64,000 bases of DNA from an uncultured Pelagibacteraceae bacterium (lineage in GTDB: Bacteria > Pseudomonadota > Alphaproteobacteria > Pelagibacterales > Pelagibacteraceae), in the NCBI GenBank assembly GCA_902564265.1, contig CACFAI010000003.1, positions 54,115 through 118,114 on the forward strand, written 5' to 3'. Positions 17,964-29,986 of this stretch are shown here, piece by piece (the first letter of the stretch is position 1; the number at the start of each line of letters is the position of its first letter). Under the pieces are notes generated by a model. It ran no database searches. It was not told the origin of the DNA and saw nothing but the letters and a program-made list of their open reading frames with translations. A program made the translations under genes and the position numbers.

Positions 17964-18898
17964 AATTTCTCATTCAAATATTTATAAAATTTTTTTTCTT
18001 GGTCAATCATTAATTCAATCCTTAAAAAATTTATATTTTTTCGAAAGGATTTTTTTATCCTTAAATAATCTTTTTCTGTCGTTAATAATTCGCAGCCTTT
18101 TCTTTTGGCTAATTCTTTTAACTTTTGTAAGTCTGTTTCTTCATAATTATAATGGTCAGGAAATTTTTCGTGCCCATAAAATTTAATTTTCACGCTTTTG
18201 AGAGTGTCAGAGAATGTATGTGAATTACCTATACCACTAAATATGAGAAATTTTTTTTTCTTTAATTTTGAGTAGTCTTTAGGCACATATTTTCCTTTAA
18301 AAATTTTAATGTTTGGATTAATTTTCTTAACTTTATTTATAAAATCCTTTGACTCTTTGTTTATATTTCCATTAATAAAAACTATGTCGTAATATTTTAG
18401 GTAATTTAATCGTTCTCTTAACGGTCCAGCTGGAATTACCAGCCCGTTCCCATCTAATTTCACTGAATTAAAACAAACAATTTTTAAATCATAATTAATT
18501 GTTTTTTCTTGTAACCCATCGTCAAAAATTACTATTTTCGCTTTTTCTTGCTCTGCTTTTAATAACGATAGTTCTCTGGTTTTTTCAAAAATTACCTTGT
18601 GTTTTGTCTCTAAAAGTCTTTTTTCATCTATTTGTGAGGTATAATTTTTTTTAATTATAAAAGTTTTAAATTTTTTTTTAAAATAACTTGCTAAATTACT
18701 TACAAGTGGAGTTTTCCCAGTTCCACCAATGTAAATATTTCCAACGCAAATCGTCCTAAAATCATAATAATTCTTTTTTGTTTTATTGTTTTCATAATAG
18801 TTTTTAACGATTACTATTAAAGATATTGGTAATAGCAAAAAAGATATTAAATTAAAGTAATTTTTCTTATCCCAGAATTTTGGTTTATAAAATTTCAT
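17960..18898 (-). CDS. lpxK: Tetraacyldisaccharide 4'-kinase
   Basis: The 312-residue protein has GNIYIGGTGKTP at residues 53-64, the LpxK P-loop, followed by DDGLQ (about 141-145). Its C-terminal FPDHYNYEETDLQKL matches the family ending. It phosphorylates the 4' position of the lipid A disaccharide at the inner membrane. The N-terminus has one transmembrane segment. It overlaps both neighbours, waaA and lpxL, by 4 bases. Confidence 0.93.
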   Translation of the reverse strand: MKFYKPKFWDKKNYFNLISFLLLPISLIVIVKNYYENNKTKKNYYDFRTICVGNIYIGGTGKTPLVSNLASYFKKKFKTFIIKKNYTSQIDEKRLLETKHKVIFEKTRELSLLKAEQEKAKIVIFDDGLQEKTINYDLKIVCFNSVKLDGNGLVIPAGPLRERLNYLKYYDIVFINGNINKESKDFINKVKKINPNIKIFKGKYVPKDYSKLKKKKFLIFSGIGNSHTFSDTLKSVKIKFYGHEKFPDHYNYEETDLQKLKELAKRKGCELLTTEKDYLRIKKSFRKNINFLRIELMIDQEKKFYKYLNEKL

Positions 18899-20136
18899 AA
18901 AACAATTTCTCTTATCTCTTTAAAATTTTTTTTTAAAATTAAATTTCCCATTACCTTTAGTTTTTTAATTTTTTTTGAATTATTCTTTTTATCCTTAATT
19001 AGACTATATGCTTTTTTTTCTAAATCTTTATTGTTAGATACTCTTAAGGATAACTTCTCTTTTTCAAGCATTTTATAAATATCCTTAAAATTGAAAGTGT
19101 AATTTCCGTGTAAAGTTTTACAGCCGAATCTGAGTGCCTCCAAAGGATTTTGCCCCCCTTTTGGCACTAAAGATCCACCTAAAAAAACAACATTGCTTAT
19201 CTTATAAAATGACTTATTTTCTCCATAACTATCAACTATGTAAACGTCGCAATCTTTGAGATTTCTTTTATTTTCACTATGTTTTACAATTTTTAATTTT
19301 TTTCTATCTAGCATTTGAGCAATTTCGTCTGTTCTTTCAACATGTCTTGGAATCATAACTGTTAAAAGATTGCTTATCTTTTTTTTAAATTTAATGTGTA
19401 AATTAGCAAAGATTTCTTCCTCATTATAATGAGTGCTAGCTGAGCATAAAATATTTTTTTTTTTAAAATATTGTTTTTTAATTTCCTTAAATTTTTGTTT
19501 TTGTGTATTTACAAACTTAAGATTTCCTAAAAATTTCAATCTTTTTACCCCCAACTTTTTGAAATACTGAAAAGTTTCTTTATTTTGAGGAAAAATATAA
19601 TAAAATTTTTTTAGTATATTTTGACCTAAATGTCCTAAGGCTAACCATCGTTTAAATGATTTTTGGCTCATTCTAGCATTAATTAATACAATTTTGATAT
19701 TTCTTCTTTTTAGTTCATGAATCATAGTTGGCCATATCTCAGACTCTGCAAAAAAAACACATGATGGTTTCCAATGATTTAAAAAATTTTTAATTATGAA
19801 GATATTATCTAATGGGTAAAATTGATGTAAAGTTTTCTTAAATCTAAATTTTTCAAATATTTTTGATGAGCTTAATGTAGAGGTTGTAACTAAAATTTGA
19901 TTGACGTTAACTTTTTTTTCTAACTTTTGAATTAGTGGTACAATACTTAAAAATTCACCAACACTTGAGCAGTGAAACCATGCTAATTTACCCTTATTTC
20001 TTTTTTTCTTCAAAAATGAAAACTTTTCCAAAAATCTCTTAGGATTTTCTTTTTTTTTTATTATTCTGAAGATTATAATTAATGGAGACAATATTATGAT
20101 TAAAAAAACCAAAAAATTGTAAATTATTATCATCAA
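18895..20136 (-). CDS. waaA: Kdo transferase (3-deoxy-D-manno-octulosonic acid transferase)
   Basis: This 413-residue GT30 enzyme has an N-terminal membrane anchor, then WFHCSSVGEFLSIVPLIQ near residue 53 with the catalytic Glu, FFAESEIWPTM near 128, LINARMS, and GGSLVPKGGQNPLEAL near 330. It adds Kdo to lipid IVA. In this organism it is probably the only Kdo transferase, fitting a short LPS core. It lies between msbA and lpxK with 4-base overlaps. Confidence 0.95.
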   Translation of the reverse strand: MMIIIYNFLVFLIIILSPLIIIFRIIKKKENPKRFLEKFSFLKKKRNKGKLAWFHCSSVGEFLSIVPLIQKLEKKVNVNQILVTTSTLSSSKIFEKFRFKKTLHQFYPLDNIFIIKNFLNHWKPSCVFFAESEIWPTMIHELKRRNIKIVLINARMSQKSFKRWLALGHLGQNILKKFYYIFPQNKETFQYFKKLGVKRLKFLGNLKFVNTQKQKFKEIKKQYFKKKNILCSASTHYNEEEIFANLHIKFKKKISNLLTVMIPRHVERTDEIAQMLDRKKLKIVKHSENKRNLKDCDVYIVDSYGENKSFYKISNVVFLGGSLVPKGGQNPLEALRFGCKTLHGNYTFNFKDIYKMLEKEKLSLRVSNNKDLEKKAYSLIKDKKNNSKKIKKLKVMGNLILKKNFKEIREIVL

Positions 20137-21872
20137 TTTTTTTGAATTTGCTTTTCGTAGAAATTTTTATAAATCTTCGAATTTTTAATTAACTCGTCAT
20201 GTGTTCCTTCACCAATTACTTTTCCTTTATCAATGACGTATATTTTATTTGAATTTAATATGGTTGACAATCTATGTGCGATTACCAAGGTAGTTCTACC
20301 CTTAGTCAAATAATTTACAGCGTCTTGAATTTTTTCTTCTGTTTCTGCATCTAATGATGATGTTGCTTCATCTAAGAGAATAATCTTACTTTTTTTAAGT
20401 ATGGCTCTTGCAATAGAAAGCCTTTGTTTTTCTCCACCAGATAATCTAATACCGTTTTCTCCTATCAAGGTGTTGTATTTGTTAGGAAGATTATCGATAA
20501 ATTCTGAAGAGTAAGATAATCTCGCTGCCTCGTGTATTTGTTCATCGGAGGCATCTAGATTTGCATATCTAATATTATTTAATACTGTGTCATCAAATAA
20601 TGTCGTTTCTTGACTTACTAAAGATATATTATTTCTAAGTGATGATAGTTTTTTCGAGTAAATTGATTGATTGTCAACTTTTATATCGCCACTTTGTGGG
20701 TCATAAAATCTTGGTATTAAGTTTAGAATAGTTGATTTTCCAGCCCCACTGTGACCAACCAAAGAGGTCATTTTACCTCCAGCTATTAACAAATCTATTT
20801 CTTTCAGAACTATTTTATCTTCTTCATTGTAATTAAAGTTCACTTTTTGAAATTCAATATCTCCATTATTTAAATTAATGTCATCTAAACTTCTGTCCTC
20901 TGAAATTTTTTCTTTTAGATCAATAATGGGTAAAATTCTTCTCGCACCGGCTAAACCCTGATTAATCGTAATATTAAGCGTAGCAAGTGATCGTACAGGC
21001 TGATACGCTAACATCATCGCAGCCAAAAATGAGAAAAAATTACCAATGCCCAACTCATTGTTAATTATTAGATTACCAGAATAAAAAATTAATATTGCAA
21101 TCATAATACCTGTTAGAACCTCCATTATAGGAGAAGATCTTGCGTAAATTTCGTTTAATTTTTTTCCTCTTTGCATAAGCTCTTTCAAAGCTCCATCAGC
21201 TCTTGCTGTTTCATATGACTCTTTTTGAAATATCTTAATCAGTTTATGATTTTTAAAAATTTCAATTAAATATGTATTTAACTCTCCCGCTTTATCCATT
21301 GCTTGTGTAGTCACTTTTGTAATTCTTTTTCCTAATAGATTTGCAAAAAAACTTGCCAATGGAATCATTATTATTGCAACAATCGATAGTTTCCAATTTT
21401 GATAAAACATAACAGACAAAAGACCTATAAGAGTAAGAGAGTCTTTAAATAAATTTAATATTGCTACACTTACTAATGCTGTCATAAAATTAACATCACT
21501 AATTAAATTTGTAATTATTTTTCCTGAATGACGTTTTTCAATGAAAGCAGTATCTGCCTTTATTAAAGCCCTCATCATATCTAGTTGTAAAGACTTTTTA
21601 ACCTCTTCTGATATTCTAATCATAATTACTTTTGCCCCATAAAGCGATAGCCCTTTACCAACAAATGCAAGTATTATAAAGAGAGGAATTATATAAATTA
21701 AAGTTCTATCTTTGTTTAAAAAAATTCTTTCAATTGCAGGATCAAGTAAATAAGCAATAGACGAGGTACTTGCAGCCAAAATAACTGAAAAAAATAATGC
21801 TAAGAATATCTTGTTTAAATATTTTTTCGTGTAATCTTTGTATAATCTTTTTAATAATTCAGTATTTTTCAT
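20133..21872 (-). CDS. msbA: Lipid A export ABC transporter, MsbA-like
   Basis: The 579-residue half transporter has six N-terminal transmembrane helices and a nucleotide-binding domain with GHSGAGKST near residue 370 (Walker A), LSGGEKQR near 478 (signature) and ILLDEATSSLD near 500 (Walker B). The dimer flips lipid A-core across the inner membrane. Its position next to waaA-lpxK-lpxL supports the MsbA role over a drug exporter. Its start codon overlaps the ubiA stop (TAATG). Confidence 0.9.
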   Translation of the reverse strand: MKNTELLKRLYKDYTKKYLNKIFLALFFSVILAASTSSIAYLLDPAIERIFLNKDRTLIYIIPLFIILAFVGKGLSLYGAKVIMIRISEEVKKSLQLDMMRALIKADTAFIEKRHSGKIITNLISDVNFMTALVSVAILNLFKDSLTLIGLLSVMFYQNWKLSIVAIIMIPLASFFANLLGKRITKVTTQAMDKAGELNTYLIEIFKNHKLIKIFQKESYETARADGALKELMQRGKKLNEIYARSSPIMEVLTGIMIAILIFYSGNLIINNELGIGNFFSFLAAMMLAYQPVRSLATLNITINQGLAGARRILPIIDLKEKISEDRSLDDINLNNGDIEFQKVNFNYNEEDKIVLKEIDLLIAGGKMTSLVGHSGAGKSTILNLIPRFYDPQSGDIKVDNQSIYSKKLSSLRNNISLVSQETTLFDDTVLNNIRYANLDASDEQIHEAARLSYSSEFIDNLPNKYNTLIGENGIRLSGGEKQRLSIARAILKKSKIILLDEATSSLDAETEEKIQDAVNYLTKGRTTLVIAHRLSTILNSNKIYVIDKGKVIGEGTHDELIKNSKIYKNFYEKQIQKN

Positions 21873-22738
21873 TAAAAAAAATCACCAATTAAAATATTTA
21901 TAAAAACAAGTAACCCTAAAAAGTTATTACTTTTAAACTTTTTTAAACACATATGACCTTGAGAAACTTTTAAAGGTTTTACCTGAAACAGTATTAAATG
22001 CAAAAAAATTAAAATAGAAAATAAAAAATAATAAAGACTAAAAGACATCAATATTCCTGTTAGAAAAATAGATATATAAAAAATTAGATAGCATAGAAAT
22101 AAAAATAATTTTGGATTTTTTTTAAATTTTATTGATGTTGATTTTACTCCTATTATTTCATCATCTTTAATATCTTGAAACCCATATATTGTGTCGTATC
22201 CTAGTGTCCAAAATATGGCTCCAAAATAAAATAATAAAGGATAAAAGCTAAATTCATTTGTTAAAGACATCCATGCCATTATCAATCCATAATTAAAAGT
22301 AAACCCTAAAAAAAGTTGAGGCCAATATGTAAATCTCTTCATTAAAGGGTAAGAAAATGCAAAAGGCATAGAGGCTAAACCCAAAACAATTGTAATATTA
22401 TTGAATTGAACTAAAATTATAAAAGCTAAGGAGCATAAAATGAAAACATAAATCAATCCTGATTGCACAGAAATTTTTCCAGACGCAATTGGTCTATCCT
22501 TAGTTCTTTCAACCATAGTATCAATTTTTCTATCTAAAATATCATTCACAATACATCCTGCAGACCTCATCAGTACAGCTCCACAAAAAAATAATAAACA
22601 ATGTTTTAGAAAGATATAATTATTATCGGAATATTGATTAGCTAGCCCAAGACCCCACAAACATGGCCAGAACAGAAGCATAAAACCAATAGGTTTTTTA
22701 AGTCTTGTTAATTCTAAAAATAATTCAAAATTTTTCAT
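21872..22738 (-). CDS. ubiA: 4-hydroxybenzoate polyprenyltransferase
   Basis: The membrane prenyltransferase starts MKNFELFLELTRLKKPIGFM and has the aspartate motif NDILDRKIDTMVERTKDRP typical of UbiA, plus a second acidic loop (GYDTIYGFQDIKDD). It attaches the polyprenyl tail to 4-hydroxybenzoate in ubiquinone synthesis. A frame extension to 22780 exists, but its first 14 residues are not family-like, so the start at 22738 is preferred. It is the head of the msbA-waaA-lpxK-lpxL run, although it belongs to quinone supply. Confidence 0.92.
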   Translation of the reverse strand: MKNFELFLELTRLKKPIGFMLLFWPCLWGLGLANQYSDNNYIFLKHCLLFFCGAVLMRSAGCIVNDILDRKIDTMVERTKDRPIASGKISVQSGLIYVFILCSLAFIILVQFNNITIVLGLASMPFAFSYPLMKRFTYWPQLFLGFTFNYGLIMAWMSLTNEFSFYPLLFYFGAIFWTLGYDTIYGFQDIKDDEIIGVKSTSIKFKKNPKLFLFLCYLIFYISIFLTGILMSFSLYYFLFSILIFLHLILFQVKPLKVSQGHMCLKKFKSNNFLGLLVFINILIGDFF

Positions 22739-22791
22739 GATAATTTTCTTGTAAATAACAAAGCATCGTTTCATAATCAAATTGATTCGCT

Positions 22792-23199
22792 ATGGATATT
22801 GACTACACAGTTACAGCCCTAATGTTTCCAGCAATACCGCTAATTATGGGTGTTTATAGTAATAGATTTCATACTTTAAGTAATTTGATTAGAAAAATTC
22901 ATGATGAACACGTATTTGAAAAACATACGCCACCTGAGTGGAAAAATCAGTTAATAAATCTCAATAATAGAATTAGTGTTTTGAAGTTAACGATAATGTT
23001 TTCAGCTTTTGGTTTTTTATTCAACATGCTAACTGTTTTTGCTCTTTATTTGGACAAAATATTAGTTGCAAGAATTATTTTTGGCTCTTGTTGTCTTTCA
23101 ATGATGGTGTCTATAGTCTTTTTTATAAGAGAAATTCAAATTTCTACAAAAGCTCTTAAATTGCATATTTCAGATATGGATGTACAGTTTAAGGAGTAA
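22792..23199 (+). CDS. DUF2721 family membrane protein
   Basis: The 135-residue protein has three helices. NRFHTLSNLIRKIHDE at about residues 24-39 follows the first helix, in the pattern of DUF2721 proteins, a poorly known bacterial family. It starts 53 bases from ubiA in the opposite direction and overlaps the convergent quinone oxidoreductase by 11 bases. Confidence 0.75.
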   Translation: MDIDYTVTALMFPAIPLIMGVYSNRFHTLSNLIRKIHDEHVFEKHTPPEWKNQLINLNNRISVLKLTIMFSAFGFLFNMLTVFALYLDKILVARIIFGSCCLSMMVSIVFFIREIQISTKALKLHISDMDVQFKE

Positions 23200-24160
23200 T
23201 TATTGCAGGTCCCAAAATTTTTCTTCCTTCTAAATCCTGATGTGCAAGTGATGCGTCTCTTAAAGAATATTTCTTAAATATTTCAACTTTAACTGCTTTT
23301 GATTTAACCATTTCAAAAAGTTTATTTGATGCTTCGTCTAATTCTTCTCTTGTAGAAGTATAGTGTGCAATACTAGGTCTTGTCAGATATAATCCTTTTG
23401 GTGCAATAAGTTTTCCAACATCAACAGGATCTAATTTTCCAGATGCGTTTCCGAATGAAACCATTGTTCCACGCATTTTTAAACAACCCAATGAATCTTC
23501 TAAAGTATTTTTTCCAACTCCATCATATACTACTGGTAAACCCTCATTGTTAGTTAATTGTAAAACTTTATCTTTAAAACTTTCTTTATTATAATTTATT
23601 ACTTCATCACATCCGAATTTTTTTGCCAGTTTGATTTTTTCGTCAGATCCTACTGTTCCTATTACTTTGCAGCCCAAACTTTTAGCCCACTGGCAAAAAA
23701 TTTGACCAACTCCACCAGCAGCAGCGTGGAATAAAACTGTCTGACCTTTTTTTACAGGATAAGTTTTGTGGAGTAGATAAAAAGTTGTTAAACCTTTGGT
23801 CATTAAACAAGCTACAATATCAAGATCTATTCCATCTGGCACCTTAACTAAATTCTTTGTTGGATAAATTCTATGTGTTGAATATGAACCAAGAGGTGCA
23901 GCTGCGTAAGCTACTTTATCACCTTCTTTAAAATTTTTAACACCTAACCCAACTTTTTCTATAATCCCTGCACCTTCAAGTCCAATACCAGATGGAAGAG
24001 GGACAGGATATAATCCAGATCTATGATATGTATCAATGAAGTTCAAACCTATGGCTGAATGTTTTATTAAAACTTCATTTTCTTTAGGTTCAGAAACAGA
24101 TAATTTTTCGTATTTTAAAACTTCAGGACCCCCAGTTTTTGAAAAATTTACAGAATACAT
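23189..24160 (-). CDS. qor: NADPH:quinone oxidoreductase (zinc-free MDR family)
   Basis: The 323-residue protein begins with the MDR N-domain (GLNFIDTYHRSGLYPVPLPS) and has the NADPH-binding stretch LFHAAAGGVGQIFCQWAKSL at about residues 143-162. It lacks the zinc ligands of true alcohol dehydrogenases. It probably reduces quinones or enones one electron or hydride at a time. The pirin gene ends one base upstream, so the two and possibly the dehalogenase are one operon. Confidence 0.9.
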   Translation of the reverse strand: MYSVNFSKTGGPEVLKYEKLSVSEPKENEVLIKHSAIGLNFIDTYHRSGLYPVPLPSGIGLEGAGIIEKVGLGVKNFKEGDKVAYAAAPLGSYSTHRIYPTKNLVKVPDGIDLDIVACLMTKGLTTFYLLHKTYPVKKGQTVLFHAAAGGVGQIFCQWAKSLGCKVIGTVGSDEKIKLAKKFGCDEVINYNKESFKDKVLQLTNNEGLPVVYDGVGKNTLEDSLGCLKMRGTMVSFGNASGKLDPVDVGKLIAPKGLYLTRPSIAHYTSTREELDEASNKLFEMVKSKAVKVEIFKKYSLRDASLAHQDLEGRKILGPAIITP

Positions 24161-25003
24161 TTAATATTTTGCGAAAGTACCATTTTGATAATCATTTATT
24201 GCTTCAATAATCTCAGCTTTTGTATTCATTACAAACGGACCCCCTCTAGCTATTGGTTCTCCAATTGGTTTACCTGCAATAAATAAAAATTCACTTTCTT
24301 TTTCAGCTTTTACTTGAAGGTTCTTACCTCGTTTTAATAATATCAAATTTGAATCATTTGTTTTTTCATGATTAGTTTTACCCACTTTTAATTGACCCTT
24401 AAGCAAATAGATAAATGAATTGTGTCCTTCTGGAACCTCGCAAGAAAATTCCTTTTTATTTTTTAATACAATGTGAAAATAGATTGGTTCAACATTATGA
24501 TTTTTTTCAGGACCTTCAACATCTTTATACTTTCCAGCAATTACTTTAACTATCTTTTCATCATCACTATGAGCTCCAAGCTCTTTATTTTTTATATAAA
24601 TATACTCAGGTTTATTTTTTTTTAATTTTGCAGGCATATTAATCCACAATTGAAATCCAAGTAATTGACCATCAGACATTGCAGGCATTTCAGAATGTAT
24701 TATTCCTCTCCCAGTTTTCATCCACTGCACATCTCCTGATGACATAATTCCTTTAGCTCCAGTACTATCCTCATGCTCAAATTTCCCTCTAAGCATATAA
24801 GTAACTGTTTCAATGCCTCTATGAGGATGAGGTGGAAATCCTGCAACATAATCATCTTTATTTTCTGAACCAAATTCATCTAACATTAAAAATGGATCAA
24901 TATAATCTGCCTCTGGTGTACCTATACTTCTCTTAAGTTTAACACCCGCACCGTCAGATGTTTTAATAGAATTTACAATTTTTTTGATTTCAATATTTGA
25001 CAT
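24161..25003 (-). CDS. Pirin family protein
   Basis: The 280-residue bicupin has FPPHPHRGIETVTYMLRG near residue 56, with the metal-binding His residues, and SSGDVQWMKTGRGIIHSEMP near 87. These are the pirin N-terminal cupin motifs. The second cupin carries VPEGHNSFIYLLKG. Bacterial pirins have been reported as quercetin dioxygenases or as regulators of metabolic enzymes, and the role here is open. It sits immediately ahead of the quinone oxidoreductase gene. Confidence 0.9.
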   Translation of the reverse strand: MSNIEIKKIVNSIKTSDGAGVKLKRSIGTPEADYIDPFLMLDEFGSENKDDYVAGFPPHPHRGIETVTYMLRGKFEHEDSTGAKGIMSSGDVQWMKTGRGIIHSEMPAMSDGQLLGFQLWINMPAKLKKNKPEYIYIKNKELGAHSDDEKIVKVIAGKYKDVEGPEKNHNVEPIYFHIVLKNKKEFSCEVPEGHNSFIYLLKGQLKVGKTNHEKTNDSNLILLKRGKNLQVKAEKESEFLFIAGKPIGEPIARGGPFVMNTKAEIIEAINDYQNGTFAKY

Positions 25004-25023
25004 GATTTTAGTTTAATTATGTT

Positions 25024-25683
25024 TCAAACTATTTCAAGTAGTCCTTTTAAATTTTTAATTTCCTTTTTTGGTTTATAATCAAGATTATCGAAATGAGAAT
25101 TGTTACGATTAACCCAGACAGCATTATAACCAAAATTACCACCGCCTGATACATCCCAAGTGTTAGCGCTCAAAAAAACAACTTCTTTGGGTTGTATTTT
25201 ATATTTATTTATTGGAAGATCGTAGACTCTTGAGTCAGGCTTGTAAACTTTTACCTCTTCAATCGAAAAAAGATTGTCAAAAGTAGCATCTAAGTTATTA
25301 GTACTTACTAGTTCATTAATTAAATCTGGAGTACCGTTTGAAAGTATTGCGAGCTTTAGATTTTTCTTTTTTAAATTTGTTAAAACCTCTTTTACCTCTG
25401 GATAAGGGGATAAAACTTTATAAAGGTTTAGTAATTCACTTCTCATTTTTTTATCTATGTTAAAAACATTCATAGATTTATCCAAACTATCTTCAGTTAT
25501 TTGCCAAAAGTTTTTATGTCTTTTCATTAAACTTCTCAACCAAGTATATTCAAGTTGTGTAGTCCGCCAAAAATTTGCAAAGGCTTCCCACTTATCTCCT
25601 ATTTTATGTTTACATTTTTCTGCCGCCGAATTTACGTCAAATAATGTTCCATAAGCATCAAATACTATTGCTTTAAAATCCAT
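25024..25683 (-). CDS. Haloacid dehalogenase, type II
   Basis: The 219-residue HAD protein has VFDAYGTLFDV at residues 7-17 with the nucleophile Asp9. WRTTQLEYTWLRSLM follows, the substrate-binding region of (S)-2-haloacid dehalogenases. ILSNGTPDLINELV is motif II, KPDSRVYDLP motif III, and FLSANTWDVSGGGNFGYNAV motif IV. It would hydrolyse 2-haloacids to 2-hydroxyacids, a reasonable task in seawater, but family members also act on other small acids. It lies 20 bases ahead of the pirin gene. Confidence 0.9.
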   Translation of the reverse strand: MDFKAIVFDAYGTLFDVNSAAEKCKHKIGDKWEAFANFWRTTQLEYTWLRSLMKRHKNFWQITEDSLDKSMNVFNIDKKMRSELLNLYKVLSPYPEVKEVLTNLKKKNLKLAILSNGTPDLINELVSTNNLDATFDNLFSIEEVKVYKPDSRVYDLPINKYKIQPKEVVFLSANTWDVSGGGNFGYNAVWVNRNNSHFDNLDYKPKKEIKNLKGLLEIV

Positions 25684-25718
25684 ACTTAAATTTAGGTTTT
25701 TATATTATACTATATTTT

Positions 25719-26429
25719 ATGAATATTAGATTATATCACTCAAACAGTATAGTCGAAAATACAACTAAGTCGCTTTCAAAAGAACATGGTCATTATGTAG
25801 CAAACGTAATGAGACTTAAATTAGGTTCCCGAATAAATTTTTTTAATAAAGATGGAGAGTGGGAAAGTGAAATAACTTTTATTCAAAAAGATAAGGTTGA
25901 AGTAAAATTTTTAAAAAAAATAAAACAAGCAAACAATCCATCTAAAATTGAACTTGCAATTTGTTTAGTCAAAAAAACTCCAATGGAAACTATTTTACAA
26001 AAGTCTACCGAATTAGGTGTGAGTAAAATAATTCCAATTGTTTCTGAGAGAACAGAAGTAAAAGACTTAAATTATGAAAGAGCAAGAAAAATAGTTATTG
26101 AAGCTACAGAACAATCCAATCAACTAAATCCTCCAGAAATTTCGGAAGTTAAAAAACTTAAAGACTTTTTAAAAAACATCGATGACACTACTAAACTTTT
26201 ATTTGCAGATGTGAATTCTCAAAATGTTTTAAAAAATGATAATATAAAAAAAACAGAAGCTTTAAGTGTTTTGATAGGACCCGAAGGTGACTTTTCACCA
26301 GCTGAACGCGAGTCGATTTTGAAAGTTCCTGATGTTAAATCTTTTACTATATCTAAGAATATTTTAAGATCAGATACTGCCGTTATAACCGCTATTTCAT
26401 TAGTGAATTTCGTCTATTTCAATTCATAA
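25719..26429 (+). CDS. rsmE: 16S rRNA (uracil-1498-N3)-methyltransferase
   Basis: The 236-residue protein has the N-terminal PUA-like part (LSKEHGHYVANVMRLKLGS) and the SPOUT knot motifs IGPEGDFSPAERE and ILRSDTAVITAISLV near the C-terminus. It methylates U1498 of 16S rRNA. It is divergent from the dehalogenase gene with 35 bases between the starts and precedes the cytochrome oxidase operon by 58 bases. Confidence 0.93.
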   Translation: MNIRLYHSNSIVENTTKSLSKEHGHYVANVMRLKLGSRINFFNKDGEWESEITFIQKDKVEVKFLKKIKQANNPSKIELAICLVKKTPMETILQKSTELGVSKIIPIVSERTEVKDLNYERARKIVIEATEQSNQLNPPEISEVKKLKDFLKNIDDTTKLLFADVNSQNVLKNDNIKKTEALSVLIGPEGDFSPAERESILKVPDVKSFTISKNILRSDTAVITAISLVNFVYFNS

Positions 26430-26447
26430 TTGTCGCATTAATTGAAT

Positions 26448-26475
26448 TTGTTAATTGAATTAAAAACTGTATAAA
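26448..26475 (+). promoter_or_regulatory. Candidate promoter of the cytochrome oxidase operon
   Basis: TTGTTA (26448-26453) and TATAAA (26470-26475) are separated by 16 bases and lie just upstream of the coxB ATG at 26488. It is a fair match to a sigma-70 promoter in a very AT-rich background, so the confidence is limited. The transcript leader would be very short. Confidence 0.35.
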
Positions 26476-26487
26476 AACGAAATAAAA

Positions 26488-28939
<2,452 letters not shown>

Positions 28940-28952
28940 TTATTGGCAATAA

Positions 28953-29864
28953 ATGACAACTTATAATTCTAGAGCAAAAAGTATTTCACTATTTGATACA
29001 TCCATTTTCTTAGAATTACTAAGACTGATGAAACCTAGAGTAATGTCATTGGTGATATTTACCTGTGCGGTTGGTTTGTTAACTGCCCCAGGCGAAATTA
29101 GTTTTATTAAATCAATAACAAACATTTTTTTTGTGACACTTGGTGCTGGAGCAGCAGGAGCTCTTAACATGTGGTATGAGGCAGATTTAGACAAACTAAT
29201 GAGCAGGACATGTTTAAGGCCACTCCCAACAGGAAAACTAAAAAAGAAACATGCACTTATTTTTGGAATAGTCCTATCAGCAGTTTCAGTTTTAGGACTT
29301 TACTATTTTTCAAACCTGTTATCTGCTTTAGTTTTGCTTTTTACAATTAGTTTTTATTTATTTGTTTATACAATTTGGCTTAAAAGAAGAACACCACAAA
29401 ATATAGTAATTGGTGGAGCATCTGGTGCGCTACCCCCTGTAATCGGATGGACAATTGTTACTAATTCTTTAAGTTTGGAAGCACTATCATTTTTTTTGAT
29501 AATATTTTTTTGGACACCTTCACATTTTTGGGCTTTAAGTCTGTATAAAGTAGGCGATTATAAAAGGGCTAAAATTCCAATGTTACCAGTTACAAATGGT
29601 ATAGAAAATACAAAAAAAAATATTTTTGTATACTCACTTCTAATGCTCCCAACATTGGCTCTACCTTACATAATAGGTTTTGTTGGAGAATTATTCCTTG
29701 TTAGCACTTTTGGTCTAACAATTTATTATATTTTATTATGTTATGCTTTATTAAAAACAAAAAAAGATTCCTTTAATTTACAAAAAGCCAAAAGAGTTTT
29801 TGGTTACTCAATCTTTTACTTGTTCTTTATATTTGTTTTATTTTTAATTGATAAATTATTATAA
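28953..29864 (+). CDS. ctaB: Protoheme IX farnesyltransferase (heme O synthase)
   Basis: The 303-residue UbiA-family membrane enzyme has LMKPRVMSLVIFT near residue 25, NMWYEADLDKLMSRT near 73 (first Asp motif) and FFWTPSHFWALSLYKVGDY near 187 (the second motif). It farnesylates heme b to heme o for the oxidase. Its last base is the first base of the following small gene. Confidence 0.96.
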   Translation: MTTYNSRAKSISLFDTSIFLELLRLMKPRVMSLVIFTCAVGLLTAPGEISFIKSITNIFFVTLGAGAAGALNMWYEADLDKLMSRTCLRPLPTGKLKKKHALIFGIVLSAVSVLGLYYFSNLLSALVLLFTISFYLFVYTIWLKRRTPQNIVIGGASGALPPVIGWTIVTNSLSLEALSFFLIIFFWTPSHFWALSLYKVGDYKRAKIPMLPVTNGIENTKKNIFVYSLLMLPTLALPYIIGFVGELFLVSTFGLTIYYILLCYALLKTKKDSFNLQKAKRVFGYSIFYLFFIFVLFLIDKLL

Positions 29865-29986
29865 TGGAAGTCGACAAAAAAATTAAAAAAAAGAATATAT
29901 TTACTGCTATTGGACTTATAGTATTTATCTTATTGCTTTTTGTTTTTACACTTTACAATGTTGGGGTTTTTGAAAGAGCCATATGA
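29864..29986 (+). CDS. coxF: CoxF-like small membrane protein of the oxidase cluster
   Basis: A 40-codon frame starts MEVDKKIKKKNIFTAIGLIV, has one transmembrane helix, and ends FERAI followed by TGA. The ATG overlaps the last base of ctaB, and the TGA overlaps the ctaG start (ATGA). In other alphaproteobacteria a short single-helix gene, often called coxF, stands at exactly this place between ctaB and ctaG. Position and topology, rather than sequence identity, support the call. It is too short for most gene finders. Confidence 0.75.
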   Translation: MEVDKKIKKKNIFTAIGLIVFILLLFVFTLYNVGVFERAI

